Assembly (NCBI RefSeq): GCF_000153105.1
Contig: NZ_CH672376.1
Location: 1,252,817-1,316,816, forward strand
From: Blastopirellula marina DSM 3645
GTDB taxonomy: Bacteria; Planctomycetota; Planctomycetia; Pirellulales; Pirellulaceae
Direction: 5' to 3'
Length of the DNA: 64,000 nt
Positions within the stretch are counted from its first letter, which is position 1. The number at the start of each line of letters is the position of its first letter. The notes below the pieces were generated by a model. That model worked only from the letters and a program-made list of their open reading frames with translations, did not search any database and was not told the origin of the DNA. Shown one piece after another: positions 1 through 7,157 of this stretch. The position numbers and the translations under genes were made by a program.

Positions 1-242
1 GGCGAGACCGTCGCGCCCCGGTTCGGAACCATCTCGATTACGCCCAGTCCCACGAGCTCCACAAACGCTTCCCGCACCGGCGTACTGCTGACGCCAAACT
101 GAGCGGCGACATGCTGCACCTTCAGTCGAGCGCCAGGGGGGAACTCGCCTTGGAAGATCGCGAGCAAAATCTGCGTGAAGATATCCATGCGGAGAGATCC
201 AGAGATGCTCCCCGTTTCTTGCAGGGAATGAATCGTAGCCAT
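1..242 (-). CDS. GntR-family transcriptional regulator, N-terminal part
   Basis: The first 80 codons of a gene that runs off the left edge. The translation begins MATIHSLQE and contains a winged-helix DNA-binding segment typical of GntR proteins: residues about 18-75 include IFQGEFPPGARL, then VAAQFGVSSTPVREAF, the classic recognition helix of this family (A-x-x-x-G-V-S-x-x-P-V-R-E-A), then GVIEMVPNRGATVS. The ligand-binding domain lies outside the window, so the inducer is unknown; the spacing and PVREA motif fit the FadR/FCD subgroup. Start chosen at the ATG whose complement occupies 240-242. Upstream, at 284-320, lie TGTGCA/TGCACA palindromes that look like an autoregulatory operator. Family call is firm, subfamily is inference. 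Confidence 0.85.
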   Translation of the reverse strand, partial: MATIHSLQETGSISGSLRMDIFTQILLAIFQGEFPPGARLKVQHVAAQFGVSSTPVREAFVELVGLGVIEMVPNRGATVS

Positions 243-283
243 CAGGCGAAGACTCCAGTTGAGAACGGACAAAACGCCCAAGT

Positions 284-320
284 TGCACATCAATATTGTG
301 CATTGTGCATAATGCACAAT
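284..320. promoter_or_regulatory. Palindromic operator candidate upstream of the GntR gene
   Basis: A perfect inverted repeat, ATTGTGCAT-A-ATGCACAAT, occupies 302-320 with 9-bp arms and a 1-bp centre. A second, wider repeat, TGCACA (284-289) and TGTGCA (297-302), abuts it. GntR-family dimers bind short palindromes near their own promoters, and this site lies 40-80 bp upstream of the GntR start codon, so autoregulation is the simplest reading. Confidence 0.6.
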
Positions 321-502
321 CTGCGTCAAGCAAAAAAGGAAGTTTTTACTTTCATCCCTCAGGCGGAATGAAATTCACCTAATCGGGGAGGGTTATCGGC
401 TCGTGTTAAACGGCAAGTCGCAGCTTACAGGCTGGGAAGTATCAGACAGTTCGCGCACTTGACGCATGAGCAGTTCGCGTCGGCGTCTGCACGCGCGACG
501 AT

Positions 503-1366
503 TTAGAAGCGAACGCCGCCGCCGAAGTTGCTGAAGAAGTTGGGCGATTGATCGTTCAAGCCCCAGCCGACGCGGAAGCCGACTTCTAGATTGGGCGTGA
601 CAAGGTAATGCAGTCCGGGGCTGAAAAAGTGCTGCACGCTTTCCGTTTCGCGGCCGTCAGTGTAGATTCCGAAGTATTCGGCGTGCGCCTTCCAGCGTTC
701 GCCAACAGGGACCTTGAGCACGGTCGACGGCGCCCAGGCGTTGAAATGATCTTCTTCCTGGCTATTGGTGCTGTAGCGGATCGCTGAGTCCCACTGCCAG
801 CCGTCCCAAAACTGCCAACCACTTACGTAGGAGGTCGAAAAGCTGCTGTCGTTCGCGTCACCGCTGGTCGGCGTGTAGCCTTGCAAAATGAGCGAGCTGC
901 GCGGAGTCCAGCCGCATTGCTGGGTCAGCAAAAATTTGCCGCCATACAACAGACTGCTTTCACGCTCGATTTCCGCTTCTTCTTCATCGTAGTCCGGCAC
1001 ATTGCCCGACACGGGATTGCCGGCGCCGCCGACTTCGTAGTTCCAGCCCAAGCGCAATTCGATCGTCTCGCTCAGCCCTATGCGGGCAATCAGTTCCGGA
1101 TAACTGTGCGTCTCCGGCACGCCGCGGTTATCAATAAACGTATAGGCCGATTCGATCACCGTATGGTGATAACCCACCACCGAAGTCGCCGGTGTAAACG
1201 AGTCTCGATCGGTCTCAATCTCGTCTTCTTCATCACCTTCGCCGCGGTGAGCAAAAGCATGCTCGGAAATGCTTGGCAGAGGAAACTGTGCTACAGCAAT
1301 CGCCGGAGCATCGGTGACGCTTAGCACCAAGAGAAACAGAAAGGTCCGCGTCATCATCCACAGCAT
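503..1366 (-). CDS. Outer-membrane transporter-like protein (Phenol_MetA_deg type)
   Basis: A 287-residue exported protein. Residues 1-27 form a signal peptide (basic start, hydrophobic FLFLLVLSV, cleavage near AVAQ). An acidic linker (GDEEDEIETDRD) follows, then a beta-rich body with motifs common to the Phenol_MetA_deg/transporter family: YPELIARIGLSETIELRLGW near the N-side and LEVGFRVGWGLND near the C-side. The protein ends GGGVRF; a terminal Phe is the usual outer-membrane barrel assembly signal. Function in planctomycetes is unproven; despite the family name there is no phenol-degradation gene nearby. It is monocistronic. Length matches the family (about 250-300). Confidence 0.7.
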   Translation of the reverse strand: MLWMMTRTFLFLLVLSVTDAPAIAVAQFPLPSISEHAFAHRGEGDEEDEIETDRDSFTPATSVVGYHHTVIESAYTFIDNRGVPETHSYPELIARIGLSETIELRLGWNYEVGGAGNPVSGNVPDYDEEEAEIERESSLLYGGKFLLTQQCGWTPRSSLILQGYTPTSGDANDSSFSTSYVSGWQFWDGWQWDSAIRYSTNSQEEDHFNAWAPSTVLKVPVGERWKAHAEYFGIYTDGRETESVQHFFSPGLHYLVTPNLEVGFRVGWGLNDQSPNFFSNFGGGVRF

Positions 1367-1541
1367 GGGTCAAAACAATTTTGCCGACAAAAGCCTCTCG
1401 TCTGTTGTTCGGCCTTCCATTCGCGGCGACGTGAACCAGGCCAACGGCGCCAGCAAAATTGGTATGACCGGGGCAAAAAGCTGCTAGCACTAGAATTCCC
1501 AGCTGCAATTTTGCCGTTGTTGGGCCCGATTCGGCGGGCGC

Positions 1542-1578
1542 ATAAAAAAACGCTGAGAGTAAAACTCTCAGCGTTTCA
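1542..1578 (-). terminator. Rho-independent terminator of tRNA-Asp
   Basis: Perfect 13-bp inverted repeat AAACGCTGAGAGT / ACTCTCAGCGTTT (1548-1560 and 1564-1576) around a 3-base loop. On the minus strand it is followed by a run of T (complement of 1544-1550). It lies 33 bp beyond the 3' end of tRNA-Asp and is correctly oriented to end that transcript. Confidence 0.88.
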
Positions 1579-1610
1579 AATATCTCGTGCTGACGACAAG
1601 TCGCAGCAAG

Positions 1611-1684
1611 CGAGGCCGACGGGGATCGAACCCGCAACCTCCGGATCGACAGTCCGGGACTCTAACCAATTGAGCTACGGCCCC
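1611..1684 (-). tRNA. tRNA-Asp (anticodon GTC)
   Basis: A 74-nt cloverleaf read on the minus strand. The acceptor stem GGGGCCG pairs with CGGCCTC (one G-U). The D arm contains AGCTCAATTGGTTAGAG. The anticodon stem CCGGA/TCCGG holds the loop CTGTCGA with anticodon GTC. The T arm contains GGTTCGATCC. The discriminator is G, as required for tRNA-Asp. The CCA end is not encoded. A strong terminator follows at 1542-1578. Confidence 0.96.
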
Positions 1685-1983
1685 AATTTCTTGGGTTTCC
1701 CGATGATTGTCGCCTTCAGGGGACCTGAAAAGCGACTTGGTCAAATTTGCCTGGGTTACAGGCGGCCTTGGACCATCACTGGGAAGTTTTCAAGTATAGC
1801 TTCGACTCTCTGCCGGGCAAGGGGCCCTGGGGAAGCTTTTTGAACTCCTTGGACGCCCAGGCAGTGCTCGACGTCGTCCCCTCATTTTCCATGTTGCCGC
1901 TACGGAATCAAGGGGCCGCGCAGCAGGACACGAACTAGTCGGAGTGGTTCGGGTCGGAATGGCCAATGGTTGGGGTAGGGCGA
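1685..1983. other. Intergenic region upstream of tRNA-Asp
   Basis: About 300 bp with no convincing gene. It should hold the tRNA-Asp promoter, but no clear -35/-10 pair stands out. Two short inverted repeats are visible close to the tRNA: CCCAA/TTGGG around 1682-1695 and TTCAGG/CCTGAA at 1715-1729. Confidence 0.4.
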
Positions 1984-2826
1984 TTACAACAATTGCAGAT
2001 GGCCGGTTACGGCGTCAATTTTTTGGGCCTCATCTGGGCCGATCGCCAGGCAAGTGTGAGTGGGTTGGCCGTGAAATTCGGTTCGCCCGCTGTCGGTGAT
2101 CAGGTGAACTTCGAGTCTCGCCTTTTGGGCGGCGGCGTAGATGTCGAGCAGTTCCTGCTCGCTGTTGACCCGGCAGCAGATTTTGGCGAAATGCCCCGAG
2201 AGCCAGGCCTGCTGAGCAGGGCCAAAGTCTTCGATCGCAACGGGGCCCTGAAACATGCGGTAGGCCAGAAACGCCAGCGATGCGTGAGCGCCTTGGGCGA
2301 TTTGTTTGCCGCGGCGCATCCCCAGATCGTGCCGCATGACGATGACCTGCTTGACGATGGTCGTCTCGTGGGTCGTGTTGACCGAAGAATCGAGCGGATG
2401 GATGTCGGCCATGACGAAGGTGCGGCGAGCCTCGAGCGATTTCAGCACTTCGGTTGAGTAGTAATGCAGCAAGACCCCTTTTTTCAGCAGGTCGGGATTG
2501 CGGTGGCAAAAGTCGACCGAGTCGGCGTAGCTGTCGACCGCGAGGCGCTGAAAAATCAATTGGGCGTAAGCGGCGGTCATCGTCTCGTGATAGCCGCTGT
2601 CGGGCGCGTCAACGACGCCGTTTCGCTGATTGAGGGCCTGAATGCCGCGACGAATTTTCTCGAGCGCTTCGTCAAACGGGCGCTGTGTCAGATAGAGATA
2701 GGCGATCTGAAAATGCCGACGATGGGTCCATTGATCGCGGGGGATCGCTTGTTGTTCAAAGCGAGCCAGCAGAGCGGCGTCATTATCCAGACGTCCGCTC
2801 GGGGGGCTTTCGTCATTCAGCGGCAT
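1984..2826 (-). CDS. Pth2-type peptidyl-tRNA hydrolase with an unknown N-terminal helical domain
   Basis: A 280-residue two-part protein. Residues about 157-280 match the Pth2 family (the archaeal/eukaryotic type): KQVIVMRHDLGMRRGKQIAQ followed by GAHASLAFL, then LITDSGRTEFHGQPTHTCLAIGP near the end, carrying the Lys, His and Asp/Thr positions of the family's active site. Pth2 cleaves peptide from peptidyl-tRNA in the cytoplasm. Residues 1-150 form a separate, mostly helical domain with WTHRRHFQIAYLYL and GYHETMTAAYAQLI; I recognise this pattern from uncharacterised bacterial proteins but know no function. It is the last gene of a run (TM2, DUF2007) on the same strand. Pth2 is uncommon in bacteria, which normally use Pth1. 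Confidence 0.8.
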   Translation of the reverse strand: MPLNDESPPSGRLDNDAALLARFEQQAIPRDQWTHRRHFQIAYLYLTQRPFDEALEKIRRGIQALNQRNGVVDAPDSGYHETMTAAYAQLIFQRLAVDSYADSVDFCHRNPDLLKKGVLLHYYSTEVLKSLEARRTFVMADIHPLDSSVNTTHETTIVKQVIVMRHDLGMRRGKQIAQGAHASLAFLAYRMFQGPVAIEDFGPAQQAWLSGHFAKICCRVNSEQELLDIYAAAQKARLEVHLITDSGRTEFHGQPTHTCLAIGPDEAQKIDAVTGHLQLL

Positions 2827-2867
2827 TTACGGCGCTCCAGGCGAAGGAAATTACGCCTGATGACGCA

Positions 2868-3272
2868 TCAAACAGGCGTGCGGTTCACTTCGTCGATTTG
2901 TGCGTTCAGGGTCCAGAGGTCGTACAGCCAACCAACCCCAAAGAGTCCAATCGTGAAAAACCAGATGATCGCCGTCACCCATTTGCCCATATACAGGCGA
3001 TGCGCACCTAGGGTTCCGATTCCGGGAATCGCCAACAAGATCCACGCGATATTGTAGTCAACTCGGCCTGGCGCATAACGCTGGTCGGCGGCGCGATCCA
3101 TCGACGGGATGAGAAAGAGATCGACGATCCAGCCGATAAAGCAAAGCCCCAACGTGAAAAACCAGATCGTACCGGTAATCGGGCGACCATAGTAAAATCG
3201 ATGAGCGCCGAAAAATCCAAAGATCCAGCAGATATAGCCGATCAGCAGCGAATGCGTATTGCTTTGATTCAT
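2868..3272 (-). CDS. Tandem TM2-domain membrane protein
   Basis: A 134-residue integral membrane protein with two TM2 domains. Each has the family signature: an aromatic helix, a G-x-H-R-F/L-Y turn (GAHRFYYGR near 23 and GAHRLYMGK near 89), a second helix (TGTIWFFTLGLCFIGWIVDL and TAIIWFFTIGLFGVGWLYDL) and an acidic WxxDL/VDL end. A duplicated TM2 unit in one polypeptide is less common than a single one. The family is found widely with no agreed biochemical role. The gene lies 84 bp downstream of the DUF2007 gene and 41 bp before the Pth2 gene, all on the minus strand, so a shared transcript is possible. Confidence 0.85.
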   Translation of the reverse strand: MNQSNTHSLLIGYICWIFGFFGAHRFYYGRPITGTIWFFTLGLCFIGWIVDLFLIPSMDRAADQRYAPGRVDYNIAWILLAIPGIGTLGAHRLYMGKWVTAIIWFFTIGLFGVGWLYDLWTLNAQIDEVNRTPV

Positions 3273-3356
3273 CCAAAATCCTTGTTGTTCGAGAGCGGGG
3301 CAGACCCTTGCTCTGCTATTCGCCAGCGCCGGCTGAATCTTACCGGCGACCCTCTA

Positions 3357-3569
3357 TTATTTTTGTTGGTGCGCGTCAAGCAATTTTTTGGCGGCGGCGG
3401 CGTAGTCTTCCGGCACCAAGACGCGCGCTTGAAAGACGCCGGTGAAGCCGCCTTGATGGGCGTTTTCAATCGTGCAGGGAATTCCTTCTTCGGCCAGCGC
3501 GATCTTGATCACTTCGGCCTGGCTCTCGTCGTAGGCGGTCAGGACTTCGGTCCAGTTGATGTCAGTCAT
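3357..3569 (-). CDS. DUF2007 small signal-transducing-type protein
   Basis: A complete 70-residue protein. WTEVLTAYDESQAEVIKIAL followed by AEEGIPCTIEN and VLVPEDYAAAAKKLLD is the DUF2007 pattern: an alternating alpha/beta fold resembling half of an ACT-like or PII-like module, predicted to sense or bind a small ligand. The length equals the family's usual 65-80 residues. It is the first gene of a minus-strand group with TM2 and Pth2 and is divergent from the small membrane protein at 3719. No enzyme motif is visible; the role is unknown. Confidence 0.8.
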   Translation of the reverse strand: MTDINWTEVLTAYDESQAEVIKIALAEEGIPCTIENAHQGGFTGVFQARVLVPEDYAAAAKKLLDAHQQK

Positions 3570-3718
3570 CGGTTCTCTCGCAAACGGGGTGAAATCCCTT
3601 CAGGGCAGTTGGTGTATTGTACCTCATTTCGGCTCGGGAAAAGCAAAAACTGATTTGCGACCGGGATTGGCTGCCGAAATAATAGAGTCGTCGATTTCGA
3701 TCTCCCAGGGAGCAGAAA

Positions 3719-4000
3719 ATGACGTTGATCGTGGTGCTGTTGATTCTCAATATTCCCGTCTATTGGCTGCTGGGCTGGATTATGTTCGATTCGACGCACA
3801 ACGCCGCCGATTCGTTTTGGGAGACGACGCTGGCGATTATCAAAGCGGCCTTGGTCCCCTCCTTCATGCGAGCATTTATCGACAGTGAGCCCGAAACGGA
3901 CGGCAGCGTCTTTAATACGCTCTTCTTTTTCGTTTCGTGCGCGGCCGTGATCGGCGGCGAGTATTACTTGCTGACCAAGTACGTTTGGCCGGTCGAGTAG
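3719..4000 (+). CDS. Small two-helix membrane protein, unknown
   Basis: A 93-residue hydrophobic protein. The N-terminal helix (MTLIVVLLILNIPVYWLLGW) and a second helix (about 68-85, LFFFVSCAAVIGGEYYLL) flank a soluble stretch with several acidic residues. An AGGGAG ribosome-binding site sits 7 bases before the ATG. I do not recognise the family. The gene stands alone between convergent and divergent neighbours, so context gives no clue. Confidence 0.65.
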   Translation: MTLIVVLLILNIPVYWLLGWIMFDSTHNAADSFWETTLAIIKAALVPSFMRAFIDSEPETDGSVFNTLFFFVSCAAVIGGEYYLLTKYVWPVE

Positions 4001-4033
4001 AGAGAATCGGAGTAGATTAGGCCAAGGCCGGAC

Positions 4034-4636
4034 CTACCTCGGCACGCGGCGGAAACCGACGGCGATTTCTCCGCGCCGGATGAGGACGCCGGCGTCGTCT
4101 TCGGCGAGTTGCCCAAACAGCTTTCGTTCCCAGATCGGAAACTCTTCGCGGTCGCCGCTTTCGTATTCAAACGTGGCGAAATAGCAGGCCATGTTTCCAT
4201 TTTTGCCGCGCATTTCGACTCGCTTTGTCGCGACGATTGCCGGAATCGGTGTCGCAGGCGACGTAGCGAATGAGTGAATCGTGGAGCCTGACTTCGCCAG
4301 CATAAAGCAACCGAATAGGGCCATCCCTAAGGGGACAATGCACATCGGTCCCGCCATGAGGGCGAAGACAATTGTCATGAAGATCGTTACGCCGATAAAC
4401 AGGGTCAGAAATCCGGCTTGCGCATAGAGAGCAAAGGGCGCCGACTGCGGTTCCAATCCTTGCCCAAGCGCCGCTGCTTGAAATTGAGGAGAACTTTTGA
4501 TTTGCGCGAAGATGTCAGATCGCGAACGAGACTTAGGAGCATGAGCGACCGGCGCTGCACGATGCACGTGTGAACCGCAGAAGGCGCAGCGCAGCGAGTC
4601 TGGTGAGATGTCGGCGCTGCAACTGTCGCATTTCAT
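4034..4636 (-). CDS. Zinc-ribbon membrane protein with DUF2500-like domain (copy A)
   Basis: A 200-residue protein starting MKCDSCSADISPDSLRCAFC, a CxxC...CxxC zinc ribbon. Next comes a linker with SRSDIFAQIKSSPQFQAAAL, two membrane helices (about 85-130), then a C-terminal DUF2500-like beta domain: ATKRVEMRGKNGNMACYFAT, then REEFPIWERKLFGQLAEDDA and GVLIRRGEIAVGFRRV. An in-frame upstream ATG exists but would overlap the neighbouring gene; the zinc-ribbon Met at 4636 matches the start of the paralogue upstream. DUF2500 proteins are usually small bitopic proteins of unknown role. This copy lies 31 bp downstream of copy B and shares its architecture, so it arose by tandem duplication. Confidence 0.75.
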   Translation of the reverse strand: MKCDSCSADISPDSLRCAFCGSHVHRAAPVAHAPKSRSRSDIFAQIKSSPQFQAAALGQGLEPQSAPFALYAQAGFLTLFIGVTIFMTIVFALMAGPMCIVPLGMALFGCFMLAKSGSTIHSFATSPATPIPAIVATKRVEMRGKNGNMACYFATFEYESGDREEFPIWERKLFGQLAEDDAGVLIRRGEIAVGFRRVPR

Positions 4637-4667
4637 GATAGGTGCTCGGTCCCAGATCGCTCGATAA

Positions 4668-5342
4668 CTAAAGGGTGATCGCGACGCGATCAAAGTCGAC
4701 GGCGAATTTGTCACGCAAGAAGAGGACGCCGGCATCCTGTTCGGCAATTCGGCCGTACATCCGGCCATCCCAGACAGGAAACTCGCGGCGCTCCGCATCT
4801 TCCAACTCAAAGGTGACATAGTAATGCGTAGACGCCGAATGGTCACCGCCGCCGCCTGAGATGTGGGTCCGTTTCGCGACGGCGATCACCGGTTCAGTAT
4901 GGACCGGAGCGTTCTCCATCTTGTTCATATTGCTGCGGAGATTTTTGAACAGATAGATGCCGACCCCAATCGCAATCAAAGGAACGGGAATCGCAATCAG
5001 CGGGACGATCCCCAGGAGTCCCCCCCACGGCGATCGCGACGAAAACCCAACCACGGCAAAGATGCCCCCCATGACCAGCGGTATAAAGAGCATCGGCACA
5101 GCGACCAAGAGGATCATGAGCGGAGCGATCGTCACCATCGCCTTTTGAATGCCGTGAATCTTGGGGAGCTTGACGATTCGCGCCGACGATAGAGCCTGCT
5201 GGAATTGTTGCGAAGCACGAATCTTGGCGAACGTCTGTTCGCGACTAAGCTCTTCAACGCTCTTCCAGACCAGCGTAGCGCCGCAGTATTGACAAAAGCT
5301 CGCCCCAGGCGATGAATCTCCTCCACAGTTGTCGCACTTCAA
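4668..5342 (-). CDS. Zinc-ribbon membrane protein with DUF2500-like domain (copy B)
   Basis: A 224-residue paralogue of the downstream gene. It has an N-terminal zinc ribbon (CDNCGG...CQYC), the same SREQTFAKIRASQQFQQAL-type linker, two or three hydrophobic helices (about 68-128) and a C-terminal DUF2500-like domain with TEPVIAVAKRTHISGGGGDH, THYYVTFELEDAERREFPV and YGRIAEQDAGVLFLRDKFAV. The beta domain probably faces the periplasm or the cytoplasmic face; topology cannot be fixed by eye. It is the upstream member of the pair and divergent from fhcB. No catalytic residues are evident. It could be an envelope-quality or stress protein, but that is a guess. Confidence 0.75.
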   Translation of the reverse strand: MKCDNCGGDSSPGASFCQYCGATLVWKSVEELSREQTFAKIRASQQFQQALSSARIVKLPKIHGIQKAMVTIAPLMILLVAVPMLFIPLVMGGIFAVVGFSSRSPWGGLLGIVPLIAIPVPLIAIGVGIYLFKNLRSNMNKMENAPVHTEPVIAVAKRTHISGGGGDHSASTHYYVTFELEDAERREFPVWDGRMYGRIAEQDAGVLFLRDKFAVDFDRVAITL

Positions 5343-5515
5343 CAGTGATCATCTCCCCATGTGACTACGGTCTTCCTCGTGAAAACGCTATGGTATTCGC
5401 TCGCGGCGGCAAAATCTTGTCCTGGGCGGCGAATTTCATCGCGAAAAGGGGGACATTTCGGCGAAATGGTTTCGTTATAATATCAAATCACCACCTAGCA
5501 GCGGATCGGATCGAA

Positions 5516-6811
5516 TTGAGCCAGCCCATTACCTTTGCCGACGTCGTTTGTTGCGGTTGCAGTTGTCTCTGTGATGACTTGCAAATCACCGTCGCCGCGG
5601 GACAAATTGCGCAAATTGCCCCAGCTTGTCCACACGCGGCTAGCTATTTTGCGATCGCAGAGGATGCCCAGTCGAATTGCCAGATCAACGGAAAAGCCGC
5701 GACCATCGACACTGCGATCGCCGCCGCTACCAAGTTGCTCGCCGGCGCCAAGTCGCCGCTGCTGTTGGGGCTGGGCGAACTGACGATCGACGGCCAACGT
5801 GCGGCGCTCGATTGGGCTGACCGGTTAGGCGCCTATGTCGACGCCGGAAATCCTGCCGAATCCGATCCGAGCGGCGTCGTCTTGCAGTCGACCGGAATGA
5901 TTACTGCGACGCTGGGAGAAATTCGCGATCGGGCCGACGTGATTCTCTTTTGGAACGCCGATCCGGCGACGACGCAGCCGCGTCACTTCACACGATTTAG
6001 TCTCGACGCGCCAGGCCGGTTTTTGACAGCTCCGCGAACGGCGCTGGCGATCGACAGTCAGGCGACAGCGACCACGGCGCGCGCTGAATTGTTTTGCGAG
6101 TCGCCGCTCTCTCAAAATCTGGAAACGGCGCATACGCTGTTAGCACTGGCCCGCGGTAAGAAGATCGATCGAAAGCGTGTGCCGCAACTGCAGGATATCG
6201 AATCGATTCACGCGCGACTCTCGTCGGCGACCTACGCGGCGATCGTCTGCGCCCCCAGGTTTTATGGCGGCGCTGACGGAGCCGCCATTTTGGAAACGTT
6301 GGCCGATTATGTGCGTGAGTTAAATCGTAACAGCCGCGCGATCATCTCACTCGAGCGCAGCGGACCTAATTGGATCGGAGCTGCGGAGTCGATCGCCTGG
6401 CGAACCGGCTATCCCAGCCCCGTTCGCTTTGCCGCCGATGGTCCGACGTTTGATCCGACCGGTTATCGAGCGGCGAAATTATTGTCGCGTGGGCAAGTTG
6501 ACGCGCTGATTCGCTTTGACGGCGATTGGCTGACCAGCGCGCCGTCAGAATTGCTGACCGCGATGGCGAAGCTACCGACGATCTCGCTGGGTTGGCGTCA
6601 GAGCGAACTGCCGGCCAACATCCAATTTCGCGTCGCCAAACCCGGCGTCGAGTGCGGCGGCAGCATGCACCGACTAGATGATGTGCCGCTGCCGCTGACG
6701 CAGGTATTGCCGACGACGCGAATGACGGCGGAAGACGCGATTCGGCGAATGACGAATGCATCGTGTGCCGCTTCTGGCTTGACCAGCAGCCTACGCTCCC
6801 CAAGTGTTTGA
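5516..6811 (+). CDS. fhcB: Formylmethanofuran dehydrogenase subunit B-like protein (FhcB)
   Basis: A 431-residue protein of the FwdB/FhcB family. The N-terminus carries CCGCSCLCDDL, the Cys cluster that holds a [4Fe-4S] centre in this family. Later come TATLGEIRDRADVILFWNAD and PRHFTRFSLD, the typical molybdopterin-oxidoreductase fold signature, and VECGGSMHRLDDVPLPL near the end. In methylotrophs and planctomycetes FhcB is a subunit of the formyltransferase/hydrolase complex in tetrahydromethanopterin-linked C1 oxidation. The loop where FwdB carries its metal-binding Cys reads NPAESDPSGVV here, with no Cys, as expected for a non-redox FhcB; that comparison is from memory. I chose the TTG at 5516 because a TATAAT box (5476-5481) lies upstream and the length then fits; an in-frame ATG at 5390 is the alternative. 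Confidence 0.82.
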   Translation: MSQPITFADVVCCGCSCLCDDLQITVAAGQIAQIAPACPHAASYFAIAEDAQSNCQINGKAATIDTAIAAATKLLAGAKSPLLLGLGELTIDGQRAALDWADRLGAYVDAGNPAESDPSGVVLQSTGMITATLGEIRDRADVILFWNADPATTQPRHFTRFSLDAPGRFLTAPRTALAIDSQATATTARAELFCESPLSQNLETAHTLLALARGKKIDRKRVPQLQDIESIHARLSSATYAAIVCAPRFYGGADGAAILETLADYVRELNRNSRAIISLERSGPNWIGAAESIAWRTGYPSPVRFAADGPTFDPTGYRAAKLLSRGQVDALIRFDGDWLTSAPSELLTAMAKLPTISLGWRQSELPANIQFRVAKPGVECGGSMHRLDDVPLPLTQVLPTTRMTAEDAIRRMTNASCAASGLTSSLRSPSV

Positions 6812-7012
6812 ACTCGGAACGATCGATTCGCTCGACGGTAATTCCCCTCGAGACGCGTTGGCGTTACCCCATCGTCCCCTCTTGCTCCGCAAAAGCAGCG
6901 CTTGGGCGCCACCAAAATCTCGCCACTCAAACTGGATCCAGTAAGACGCTTCTTTCGCAGAGCGAAAGGCGAAGATGGTCTCGCCGTAACCCGTGATAGT
7001 CTCTTTTAAGTG

Positions 7013-7041
7013 TTGACAAAGTCTTAGGACTTCGTTAATAT
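7013..7041 (+). promoter_or_regulatory. Strong promoter with operator-like repeat
   Basis: A consensus -35 (TTGACA, 7013-7018), a 17-bp spacer and a -10 (TAATAT, 7036-7041). The spacer begins with AAGTCTTAGGACTT, a near-perfect palindrome (12 of 14 positions symmetrical). It lies in a 346-bp gap after fhcB, about 115 bp upstream of the ATPase gene. The rest of that gap (6812-7157) shows no convincing gene. Confidence 0.65.
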
Positions 7042-7157
7042 TTGGTTCTTAATCGATCGGTAAAGGCGTGCGGTTTGTTGCCCGGCGACCAGGGCGGATC
7101 TCTCTGCGCGCATTTCTGTCATCTTTACTTCTCTTCTCTCGATAGGGGGCAATTCGC

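Noticed and set aside
1233-1637. A 134-codon minus-strand open frame running through the tRNA-Asp terminator
   Set aside because: It overlaps the transporter gene, the terminator hairpin and part of the tRNA, and has no recognisable protein features.
6812-6960. Coding-like stretch after fhcB (YAPQVFELGTIDSLDG in another frame)
   Set aside because: It lies after a stop, has no start or ribosome site, and matches no family I know. A frameshifted fhcB tail is possible, but the fhcB C-terminus already looks complete.
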